Assembly (NCBI RefSeq): GCF_003344535.1
Contig: NZ_QPKS01000001.1
Location: 44,556-108,555 of the forward strand
Direction: 5' to 3'
Length of the DNA stretch: 64,000 nt
DNA from: Exiguobacterium flavidum
GTDB lineage: Bacteria; Bacillota; Bacilli; Exiguobacteriales; Exiguobacteriaceae
The position numbers and the translations under genes are program-made. Under the pieces are notes generated by a model. It saw nothing but the letters and a program-made list of their open reading frames with translations. It had not been told where the DNA came from and ran no database searches. Shown here in pieces: positions 43,923 to 51,385 of this stretch (positions are counted from its first letter, which is position 1; every line of letters begins with the position of its first letter).

Positions 43923-44591
43923 TCAGTTGCCGCCAACAAGCTTTTTGAATGAGGCGATTGCTGCCTCGTCGAGCGTTCCGTTCGTACGAGCTCCCGTCCC
44001 TACGTGCAATTCATGCGCAGCAGTCAGGCGGAGCAACTCCCCTGCGTTCTCGAGCGTGATGCCGGCGCCAGGGAGAACCGTCAGCTCCGGATGCGCCTCG
44101 ATCAATCGCTTGATCATCTCAGCCCCTTCTAACGCCGTCCGGGCGCCGCCTGACGTCAAGATGCGGTCGATTTCCGGGAAATCCGCGAGTACTTCGGCTG
44201 CTTCCATCAGATCAGCACTCGCGTCGAACGCCCGGTGGAATGTAAACGACAGATCGCCTTTATGTTTGATGACTTCCCCGATGAATCCTTCATCGATTCG
44301 ACCGGCGTCCGTCAATGCGCCGACGACCACTCCGGCAGCCCCGAGCTCCCGGACGAGATCGATATCGCTGATGATCGTCTCCTTGTCCGTATCCGAATAC
44401 GTGAACGACCGATCGTGCGGCCGGATAAGGACATGGACCGGTATCTCGACCGATGCGAGCACCGAGCGGATCAAACCGTAGCTTGGAGTCAATCCACCTA
44501 GCGGTAAAGCCGAGACGAGTTCAATCCGGTCCGCTCCCGCCCGTTCTGCTAAACGTGCCTCTTCTGTCGTCGTTGCGATGATTTCTAGCAT
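43923..44591 (-). CDS. cutC: copper homeostasis protein CutC
   Basis: 222 residues with a TIM-barrel pattern: EIIATTTEEARLAERAGADRIEL-type N-terminus, HVLIRPHDRSFTYSD near residue 58, FHRAFDAS near 125 and LTSGGARTALEG near 150. These are all diagnostic of CutC. The family was linked to copper tolerance, though its true enzymatic role is unsettled. GGGAGGG precedes ATG 44591. It is directly downstream of a DeoR-type regulator. Confidence 0.93.
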   Translation of the reverse strand: MLEIIATTTEEARLAERAGADRIELVSALPLGGLTPSYGLIRSVLASVEIPVHVLIRPHDRSFTYSDTDKETIISDIDLVRELGAAGVVVGALTDAGRIDEGFIGEVIKHKGDLSFTFHRAFDASADLMEAAEVLADFPEIDRILTSGGARTALEGAEMIKRLIEAHPELTVLPGAGITLENAGELLRLTAAHELHVGTGARTNGTLDEAAIASFKKLVGGN

Positions 44592-44616
44592 GCTGATCCC
44601 TCCCAACGTCAGTCTA

Positions 44617-45378
44617 TCACGAGACGACGGTCCAGTTCACATGTTCATTGAACAACTTCATCTCCCATGACGGCGGATAGGACGCGGGGCTCATGATGAC
44701 CTTCGCCTGCTTGAACTCAGCTACCTTATATTTGCGACTACCCTCGAATTCGTCCGTCGCAAGGAAGGCATATACATCACGGGTGCAACGGATGACCGCT
44801 TTTTGGATCAAGGAAGATTCGATGTCATCACTGACGAATCCGCGTTCGATCTCCGCGCCTTCGAACGAGAGGAAACAGGCATCGAAAGCGTAACTGTCGA
44901 GTGCCTGCAACACTTCCGCGCCTGTCGTCTGCCCATGGGCATCGACCGTGCCGCCGAGCAGCCGGATTTCGCCCTTGAACGGGCCTGTCTCGCGAAACTG
45001 CTCAAGCAGTGTAGCGACGGTCAATGAATTCGTGACGACCGTCTCCTGACTCGTCAGAAAAGGGACGAGCTGTTCGACCGGCTCACCGCCACCGAGAAAA
45101 ATGCACGAGTAGTTGTCGAGCCATCCCTTCGCATACCGTGCGAGACGCCTTGAAAGCTGGTCCGACCTGCGTGAAGGTACATGTACTTTCGGTCCTTGAG
45201 GAATGGCACCGCCGTACACACGCTTCAAATGCCGCTCCCGCTCAAGTTCCTCGAGATATCGCCTGACGGTCTCCCCGGAGACGTCGAGCCGCTCGATCAA
45301 ATCCTTCGTCATCACCTTGCCCTCTTCTTCCAGCCACTTCATGATTTGTCGTTTACGCTCTTCACCTAGTAAGGACAC
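44617..45378 (-). CDS. DeoR-family transcriptional regulator
   Basis: 253 residues: N-terminal winged helix (MTKDLIERLDVSGETVRRYLEEL, split at about 23-45, then KRVYGGAI) and a DeoR effector domain of the sugar-phosphate isomerase-like type (IFLGGGEPVEQLV, TVVTNSLTVATLL, RLLGGTVD). It should repress a gene set in response to a phosphorylated metabolite. It starts at GTG 45378 with GGGAG upstream and precedes cutC by 25 bases. Three PhoP-like repeats lie in its promoter region. Confidence 0.92.
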   Translation of the reverse strand: MSLLGEERKRQIMKWLEEEGKVMTKDLIERLDVSGETVRRYLEELERERHLKRVYGGAIPQGPKVHVPSRRSDQLSRRLARYAKGWLDNYSCIFLGGGEPVEQLVPFLTSQETVVTNSLTVATLLEQFRETGPFKGEIRLLGGTVDAHGQTTGAEVLQALDSYAFDACFLSFEGAEIERGFVSDDIESSLIQKAVIRCTRDVYAFLATDEFEGSRKYKVAEFKQAKVIMSPASYPPSWEMKLFNEHVNWTVVS

Positions 45379-45432
45379 ACTTCATAACTCCCTTCACAGC
45401 CGATTACTTCTTCCTTCAGTTTAGCGAATCCA

Positions 45433-45460
45433 TGTAAAGGTCTTGTAAATCAGATGTAAA
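45433..45460 (-). promoter_or_regulatory. three TTTACA direct repeats with 11-bp period (PhoP-box-like)
   Basis: Minus strand TTTACA occurs at 45460-45455, 45449-45444 and 45438-45433, each unit separated by 5 bases. This is the arrangement of Bacillus PhoP boxes (TT[ATC]ACA repeats on one DNA face). The site ends about 55 bases before the deoR start. Confidence 0.6.
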
Positions 45461-45517
45461 AAAACGTGTATTTCTAGTGGAATGTCGTTGAGTTCCTCCA
45501 ACTTTCTGAATCCAGAC

Positions 45518-45549
45518 GAAAAAAAAGCATCCGGATTTCTCCGGATGCC
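45518..45549 (-). terminator. terminator after plsY
   Basis: Perfect GCATCCGGA / TCCGGATGC stem with a long T run on the minus strand. Confidence 0.93.
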
Positions 45550-45555
45550 GTCAGG

Positions 45556-46170
45556 TCAAGAAGTCGGGTGCTTCTCGAACATTTTGATTTTAGACTCAGT
45601 CCCGTTTCGAATCCGCTTGATGTTCTCACGGTGTTTGAAGATGACGAAGAAAGCCAGGATGCTGAAGAATATCGTCAGTATCCAGTCCTCTGTCCACCAT
45701 CCGATGCCGATCGAGACGAAGATGCCAACGGCTGCCGCGACGATCGAGCCGAGGGAAACCATCCGGCTCAAGCGAAGGGTCAGCAGGAATGTCAGCAACA
45801 GAACGAGGAACAATACAGGGCTTGCTACGAGCAGCATGCCGCCCGACGTCGCCACGGCCTTTCCGCCCTTGAACTTCGCGAAGATCGGATATGAATGACC
45901 GATGACCGCCGCAATTCCGGCAAAAATCGGATGCAGGTCGACCGAAAGAAGAAGCGGCAACAGACTGGCGACCGCTCCCTTCCCGAGATCCCCGATGAAT
46001 ACGAGTGTACCCGCCTTCTTTCCGAGTACGCGAAACGTGTTCGTCGTTCCTAGGTTGCCGCTTCCGAGCTTGCGGATATCAATCCCATGGCCCCATTTTC
46101 CGACAAGTAAAGCGAATGGTATCGACCCGAGCAGATAGCCTAGAATCAGAATCCCAATGATTTCAATCAT
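45556..46170 (-). CDS. plsY: glycerol-3-phosphate acyltransferase PlsY
   Basis: 204 residues with five membrane helices. It transfers the acyl group of acyl-phosphate to glycerol-3-phosphate in phospholipid synthesis. The three family motifs are present: GSIPFALLVGKWGHGIDIRKLGSGNLGTTN (positions about 15-45), GHSYPIFAKFKGGKAVATSGG near 90 and the later helix. GGAGG precedes the ATG. Monocistronic. Confidence 0.96.
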   Translation of the reverse strand: MIEIIGILILGYLLGSIPFALLVGKWGHGIDIRKLGSGNLGTTNTFRVLGKKAGTLVFIGDLGKGAVASLLPLLLSVDLHPIFAGIAAVIGHSYPIFAKFKGGKAVATSGGMLLVASPVLFLVLLLTFLLTLRLSRMVSLGSIVAAAVGIFVSIGIGWWTEDWILTIFFSILAFFVIFKHRENIKRIRNGTESKIKMFEKHPTS

Positions 46171-46186
46171 GATCGACCTCCAAGAA

Positions 46187-47146
46187 TCAATGACCGACTT
46201 TCAAGTATTCCTCGAGCGTCTGTCCATTATTTGTGATTGTTTGAGCCGGCCCCACTCCGACGTAACGGATGTGCCATGGCTCATACATGTAACCGGTTCT
46301 TGCCTGCATGCCAGGACCGTAACGAAGAATGAAGCCGTATTTCGGTGCGTTCGCTGCGATCCATTTGCCTTCCTTCGTGTTGCCGAGTGCCTGTGTCAGA
46401 CCGTTCCCGACGCTTCGTGCCGAGATGTCCATCGCGAGTCCCGTCTGATGTTCACTGTGGCCAGGGCGAGCAGAGTACGTATCCGCGGCCTTTTGTCCAT
46501 CACGGGCGACATATCCGTCATAGAGCGTCTTTTGCCGTTCCCCGGAGCGGAATCCGCTGACTGCGAACAGTTCGATCCCGTCCTTGTCCGCCGCGTTGAA
46601 CATCGCTTCGAGTCCACGTGCGGCAGATGCGCGCAAATAGCTCTGTTCGAGGGTTCCTGCGTAGGAGAAGCGGACTTTCGGAACCGTCAAATCAGGTGGG
46701 CGGTAACCGATTGGTAACGCGTACTTCTTGTTCGCGACGACGAGCAGCCCTTTTCCGAGGTCAGCGCTTTCCGCCTGCCCCTTCGTATCCGGAGTCTCGG
46801 TTTGCGGTTCTTCTTCCTTCTTCGGCTCAGGCTCCTGAGAAGAAGGCTTTTGCTCTTCTTGTTTCTGTTCTTCTGTCGTCTTCTTTTCAGTCTTCTCCTC
46901 TTCAGGGGTCGACTCCTCTTTTTCTTTTTCTGGAGGCGTCTTTTCCTGTTCTTCCTTCGCTTCTTCTTTTTCTTCTTCTGCCGGCGTTTCAGGTTTTTTC
47001 TCTTCTTCCGGTTTCTTAGTCTCTTGTTCTGAAGGTTTTTGCTCGCTTACTTTCTCGTCCTTCTCAACTGGCTCAGACGATTTCTCGTCCGTCTGGCATC
47101 CAGCCAGGACGAGTGCGAGGACGCTTGCTGTAAGTACTTTTTTCAT
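46187..47146 (-). CDS. M15-family D,D-carboxypeptidase lipoprotein (VanY/LdcB-like)
   Basis: 319 residues. Lipobox LVLAGCQT, then an extreme Glu/Lys/Pro/Thr-rich linker (about residues 22-126), then a zinc peptidase domain. Zinc ligands lie in SARPGHSEHQTGLAMDI and EPWHIRYV, with the catalytic Glu nearby. It trims the terminal D-Ala of wall peptides outside the cell. The linker probably spans part of the wall. Confidence 0.93.
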   Translation of the reverse strand: MKKVLTASVLALVLAGCQTDEKSSEPVEKDEKVSEQKPSEQETKKPEEEKKPETPAEEEKEEAKEEQEKTPPEKEKEESTPEEEKTEKKTTEEQKQEEQKPSSQEPEPKKEEEPQTETPDTKGQAESADLGKGLLVVANKKYALPIGYRPPDLTVPKVRFSYAGTLEQSYLRASAARGLEAMFNAADKDGIELFAVSGFRSGERQKTLYDGYVARDGQKAADTYSARPGHSEHQTGLAMDISARSVGNGLTQALGNTKEGKWIAANAPKYGFILRYGPGMQARTGYMYEPWHIRYVGVGPAQTITNNGQTLEEYLKVGH

Positions 47147-47198
47147 GAATAATCCCCTCTTCCTGTATGCCTCTCTATGTTACATCGTATCGGGCAAA

Positions 47199-47228
47199 GT
47201 GAAAAGCCCCCGTCCGCCGGAGGCTTTG
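47199..47228 (-). terminator. terminator of the AAA-ATPase/thioesterase unit
   Basis: Minus strand AAAGCC.CCG / CGG.GGGCTTT stem with TTTTC. Confidence 0.75.
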
Positions 47229-47245
47229 ATATTCTTACTGACCGG

Positions 47246-47677
47246 TCAGCCGTGTGCAGTTTCCTGATTAAGCCTTTCATAGATAGAATGCCATTCGGGG
47301 AACACCTTTGGCAGACGGATCGGCCGGAAGTTCTCCTTCTTGACGACGACGTGCGTCGTCTCGGCACTCGCGGCAACCTTCCCTTCGGCATTCGTGACTT
47401 CATAGGCATAGATCGTCCGAAGTCCGTCATAGTACTTGACCCATACGGAGACGAACGCAGTATCGCCGTATGTCAGCGAACGTTTATAGTCGACGTTCGC
47501 GTTCGTCACGGGCGAGACATATCCTGCGTCCTCCATCTCCTTGTAGTCAAGCCCGATCGATTTGATCATCGAAGTGCGGGCCATTTCGAGATAGATCAGA
47601 TAGTTCGCATGATAGACGACACCCATCATGTCCGTTTCAGCATACCTTACCGGCACTTCGATCATATGTTTCTTCAC
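47246..47677 (-). CDS. YbgC/FadM-type acyl-CoA thioesterase
   Basis: 143 residues, hot-dog fold. RYAETDMMGVVYHANYLIYLE is split across residues 11-31. Its Asp of ETDMMG and the following HANY are the active-site signature of 4-hydroxybenzoyl-CoA/YbgC thioesterases. It starts at GTG 47677, overlapping the stop of the AAA+ gene by four bases (GTGA), so the two are coupled. The acyl substrate is unknown. Confidence 0.92.
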   Translation of the reverse strand: MKKHMIEVPVRYAETDMMGVVYHANYLIYLEMARTSMIKSIGLDYKEMEDAGYVSPVTNANVDYKRSLTYGDTAFVSVWVKYYDGLRTIYAYEVTNAEGKVAASAETTHVVVKKENFRPIRLPKVFPEWHSIYERLNQETAHG

Positions 47678-49932
47678 TGTGCATCTCCCCCTAAGAAATC
47701 CTCTTTTTCAAGGTACGTCCACCTTGAGCTGTCCTCTGCCCCGCTCCCGATCAGGCGGAGCGACTGACGTGCGATCGCCTGTTCGACGATCGTGATCGCT
47801 GAACGGGCGTTCCCGTTCTGTACGACACCGACCCTCTCGTTCAATTCAGTCAGCGCCTCACCCGAAATCGTATACCCGTACCGCTCCGCATATTGCGCGA
47901 TAATCGTCAGCAGTTCCTCCCTCGAATAATCAGGGAAGTGGAACGTCCTCTTGAAGCGGGAGCGCAATCCCGGATTGCTGGCAAGAAGCGCGTTGATCTG
48001 TGTTTCATATCCTGCAAGTACGACGACGAGGTTTTCTGCGTGTTTCGTCATCTCATCGACGAGTGTATCGATCGCCTCTTTGCCGTAATCGTTCGCAGAA
48101 CCGTTGAGCGAATAGGCTTCGTCGATGAACAAGACCCCTCCTAGTGCGTCCTGGATTGCCGCCCGGGTCTTCTCAGCTGTCTGTCCGACGTATCCAGAGA
48201 CGAGATCCGCTCTGCTGACGACCTTCAAATGACCACGTTTAAGGTAACCGCACTGCTTGAGTACGTCTGAGTAAAGAGCAGCGACCGTCGTCTTCCCGGT
48301 ACCGCTGTTTCCCGTGAAGACCGCGTGCAGCTCGACCGGCAGGACCGGAAAACCGGCTGCACGTCTTCTTTTCTGCATCGAGAGCAATGCTTTGATCTGG
48401 TTCAATTCTGCCTTCAGTTCATCGAGACCGACGAGAGCGTTCAGCCGTTCCTCGATCGAAGGATCAGCGGGCGTCGCGATCTCGAAATCGGAAGAATGGA
48501 GGAGGGCGAAATCCTCATGGCTTGCACTTTCTCCGAGCAACGCGCCTTTCTTGAATATCGCATCCATGACGATGTTCCGAACCGCCCGTCCGTTACCGAA
48601 CGACGCATCGACACGTTCCCGCTCGAGACGAGCAAGCAATGCCCGCTCTGCGTCATCCGTCATGACGTAATCATTCTTCGACGCTATGAGGCGACCGATC
48701 GAAAGCAGTTCAGCGTCCGTATAATCGGCAAGCGTATAATGGTTCGCCTCCGGGAAACGACTTCGCAGACCGGGATTCGCCTTCAGGAAATCCCGCATCT
48801 CTTCCGGATAGCCGGCTAGGATGATCGCGAATTTCCCAGCGTACTCGCCGCTCGTCATCGCAGCGACGAGCGTGTCGATTGCTGCCTGTCCATAATCGTT
48901 TCCGCTCTGGCCTGCCCGCTTCAACGCATAGGCCTCATCGATGAACAAGACACCTCCGACGGCTTCCCTCACCTTGTTCATGACCTGCTCCTCGGTCTGA
49001 CCGACATATGCTCCGATCAGCGAAGACCGATCCGTTTCGACGACTTCCGGACGTTCGAGCAACCCGAGTTCGAAATAGATTTTTGCGATCAGACGGGCAA
49101 GAGTCGTCTTGCCCGTTCCAGGATTGCCCATGAAAATCATGTGGAGAGCCGGCTGATCACTCGACCGGTATCCGTCAGCAGCCCGCTTCTGCTGATATTT
49201 CAGGAAACGGTAGAGCTGATGGACACGCGACTTGATATCATCGAGACCGATCATCTCGTCGAGCTCCTCCAGCGCAGAGCGTTCCTGCTTGATTTCTGCC
49301 GGCAGCAGCTGAAGGACGCGGCGCAAGTCTTTCGTCGCGCTCTCCTTCGCCTCCGTCATGCCGTGGAACGCTTCTCTCGAGTAGAACCGTTCCTGCAGAC
49401 TGTCGAGGAACTCGGTCGCGATCGTCTCGAGCGTCGCCGTCGATAACAACAGTTCCTTGCTTGCCTCGAACAGGTCGTTCCACCTTTTAGGATCAGCTTT
49501 TCGAAGACGCTCCGTCACCTCGACGATCCCATCCACTTCCCCGAGAATTTGTTGGGCGTGCTTCAACAATTCTTCTGTCGCAGCACGCTTCGCTCCCGCA
49601 TGATCCGTCTCGCGAATCGTCGGGTAGCTGTTCGCGACGAGCAGTTGATACGCACCTTGCAGCTCCTGCTCCGCGAGCAGCTCTTCGACCCGTTCCGGAA
49701 GTCTCCCATGCTGCTTGATTTCCTGGATCCAGCTTTGAGACAGGTTGTCGACCCGGCCAGTCGTGATGAAACGATGTTCGACGAGCAGGGCAAGTATCCG
49801 GACGAGTACGTCCGTCTCACCGATCATCCGGCTGCTCTTCGCAAAACGGAGCGCTTTTGCCTCCTCGACGCGTTCACCGCTCTCCCAGCGCTCGACCTCG
49901 TGTTTCATCTGCTCCTTCGAAAATGACTCCAT
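47674..49932 (-). CDS. double AAA+ ATPase of the CbbX/SpoVK/EccA type
   Basis: 752 residues. An N-terminal helical region (about 1-245) precedes two CbxX/CfqX-type AAA+ domains. The first has Walker A GNPGTGKTT, Walker B GGVLFIDEAYAL and Arg finger region NPGLRSRFPEANHYTLADY. The second has GNSGTGKTT, GGVLFIDEAYSL and NPGLRSRFKRTFHFPDYS. Both look active. Relatives remodel protein complexes (SpoVK, CbbX, EccA). AGGAGG supports ATG 49932. No type VII secretion or sporulation genes are adjacent. The only partner is the coupled thioesterase. Confidence 0.88.
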   Translation of the reverse strand: MESFSKEQMKHEVERWESGERVEEAKALRFAKSSRMIGETDVLVRILALLVEHRFITTGRVDNLSQSWIQEIKQHGRLPERVEELLAEQELQGAYQLLVANSYPTIRETDHAGAKRAATEELLKHAQQILGEVDGIVEVTERLRKADPKRWNDLFEASKELLLSTATLETIATEFLDSLQERFYSREAFHGMTEAKESATKDLRRVLQLLPAEIKQERSALEELDEMIGLDDIKSRVHQLYRFLKYQQKRAADGYRSSDQPALHMIFMGNPGTGKTTLARLIAKIYFELGLLERPEVVETDRSSLIGAYVGQTEEQVMNKVREAVGGVLFIDEAYALKRAGQSGNDYGQAAIDTLVAAMTSGEYAGKFAIILAGYPEEMRDFLKANPGLRSRFPEANHYTLADYTDAELLSIGRLIASKNDYVMTDDAERALLARLERERVDASFGNGRAVRNIVMDAIFKKGALLGESASHEDFALLHSSDFEIATPADPSIEERLNALVGLDELKAELNQIKALLSMQKRRRAAGFPVLPVELHAVFTGNSGTGKTTVAALYSDVLKQCGYLKRGHLKVVSRADLVSGYVGQTAEKTRAAIQDALGGVLFIDEAYSLNGSANDYGKEAIDTLVDEMTKHAENLVVVLAGYETQINALLASNPGLRSRFKRTFHFPDYSREELLTIIAQYAERYGYTISGEALTELNERVGVVQNGNARSAITIVEQAIARQSLRLIGSGAEDSSRWTYLEKEDFLGGDAQ

Positions 49933-49960
49933 TCCAATACCTCCTGTGATAGTGACACGA

Positions 49961-49999
49961 AAAAGACTCGACCCCGCTGAACGCGCGACGATCGAGTCG
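49961..49999 (-). terminator. terminator after the membrane-anchored 236-residue protein gene
   Basis: Minus strand GACTCGA / TCGAGTC arms with a GC-rich interior and TTTTTC tail, just before the AAA+ gene's ribosome site. Confidence 0.75.
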
Positions 50000-50003
50000 G
50001 TCC

Positions 50004-50714
50004 TTATTGCTTCGCTTCGAGCCACTCTTGATCGAATTCCTCAAGCGTTTCGATTTTTTTCATTTTGACTGAATAGAACAACTTCCCATTGTTGCGTGAT
50101 TCTGCGCCGAGCACTTTCGAGCGGTCTGCAGCCACGTAATAGGTCGCCTGTTCCTCATTCCCTTCTTCAGAGAAGATGGATGGGTATTTCTCGATCCACT
50201 CGTCGGGCACGGTGCTTGAAGGTTCACGTTTGATGTAGACCTCGGTCGCGACGCCCGCAAGCTTCGCCTCTCCTTCGACTTGACCGAAGTCTCCTTGGTC
50301 GATGAAGCGCATGATCTGTTCGTTGAATCCTCTAGAGAGGAACGGGCGCGGTGCGCTTACGCTTTCGGCCGACTTCGTCTCGCTGACGAGCTTACCGTTC
50401 TCGTCATATTCACGGAACGTCTTGCCGTCCCAGATCGCCATCGTCCCTTCATTCGGTCCGTCGATGACTTCTGTCCGGAAGCGTCCGTCACCATCATAGA
50501 TGACCTCGTACGTCCGAGCCTCGAGCTCATCCCTTGTCGTCGATAGTTTCTTCTCTTCGTATTGAAGACGCGTCATCGTGTAGAACGGTTTGACTGTCTG
50601 CGCTTTCTCTTCTTTCGCTGATTGGGTCTGGTTGAGCAAGTAAAAGTTGTACGCGAGAAGCATCGCCATCGCGACGATCGCCACTGCGATCCACGTACTT
50701 GTCCGTTTCGTCAT
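50004..50714 (-). CDS. membrane-anchored extracytoplasmic protein, LolA/LppX-like pattern
   Basis: 236 residues: a single N-terminal helix (residues 8-27) without lipobox or clear cleavage site, so probably anchored, then a domain rich in beta strands. Repeated Tyr/Asp-rich strands (YEVIYDGDGRFRTEVIDG, WDGKTFREYDENGKL) recall outer-membrane lipoprotein-sorting (LolA-like) domains found in Gram-positive surface proteins. That assignment is tentative. It is just upstream of the AAA+ gene but separated by a terminator. Confidence 0.65.
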   Translation of the reverse strand: MTKRTSTWIAVAIVAMAMLLAYNFYLLNQTQSAKEEKAQTVKPFYTMTRLQYEEKKLSTTRDELEARTYEVIYDGDGRFRTEVIDGPNEGTMAIWDGKTFREYDENGKLVSETKSAESVSAPRPFLSRGFNEQIMRFIDQGDFGQVEGEAKLAGVATEVYIKREPSSTVPDEWIEKYPSIFSEEGNEEQATYYVAADRSKVLGAESRNNGKLFYSVKMKKIETLEEFDQEWLEAKQ

Positions 50715-50846
50715 ACGTTGTACACCATCCTAAAAAGACTTCTTTCCCCTATTATCCTAGCTTTTTTCAAGGAAGAATACAAAGAGTTTGTTCAGTCCAG
50801 CGCAATCATGAGAGAAAATATGGCGAACTCTTGAAGAGAAGATTGC

Positions 50847-51314
50847 TTAGATGTCTTTCGGTTCCAGCGAGACGATCAGCGACTCGTCGACGAGATAGTA
50901 CGGACGCTGCGGCAAATCACGAAGAAACCCCTCCTGCTGAAGCGCGGACAAATCGATCTGCATGTTTTTCGTGAAAGACTTGAGCGGCAACTTGCGTTTT
51001 TTCTCGAAGTAACGATCAAGCGCGACTTGGACGTGATCCAGCTCGTATGCGAGCTCCCGATCCTTCTCCTCGAGGATGGCGAACGTCTCCTGCGACATGT
51101 AGAACACCTGATCCGTTCTCGCTCCAAGATATTGGGCGAGCTGATTCATGTCGAGCCGCTGGTCCGCGTCGAGCAGGACGGTGCGGTTCGCTCCTTTAGG
51201 CAGACGTTTTTCGAACTCATGGGCTGCCGTCTTGACTTCCGCTAAGGTCACTTCGCGTATTGGCAAGACGTTCTCTTCCTTCTTCTTCCCGAACATCTTC
51301 TTGAACCGGTCCAT
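50847..51314 (-). CDS. DUF3939 family protein
   Basis: 155 residues. A basic N-terminus (RFKKMFGKKK) is followed by REVTLAEVKTAAHEFEKRLPKG, then LGARTDQVFYMSQETFAILEE and a C-terminal LVDESLIVSLEP. This layout fits DUF3939, a family of uncharacterised Bacilli proteins. There is no membrane segment. AAGGAGGCG supports ATG 51314. Confidence 0.85.
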   Translation of the reverse strand: MDRFKKMFGKKKEENVLPIREVTLAEVKTAAHEFEKRLPKGANRTVLLDADQRLDMNQLAQYLGARTDQVFYMSQETFAILEEKDRELAYELDHVQVALDRYFEKKRKLPLKSFTKNMQIDLSALQQEGFLRDLPQRPYYLVDESLIVSLEPKDI

Positions 51315-51338
51315 GGCGAGCGCCTCCTTATAAAAATC

Positions 51339-51367
51339 CACCAAAAAAGGTGGGTTTCCCCACCTTT
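51339..51367 (-). terminator. terminator after aconitase gene
   Basis: Minus strand AAAGGTGGG / CCCACCTTT with TTTTTT. The same bases include the ribosome-site region of the downstream DUF3939 gene. Confidence 0.88.
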
Positions 51368-51385
51368 AACGGTAATGTAAACGTT

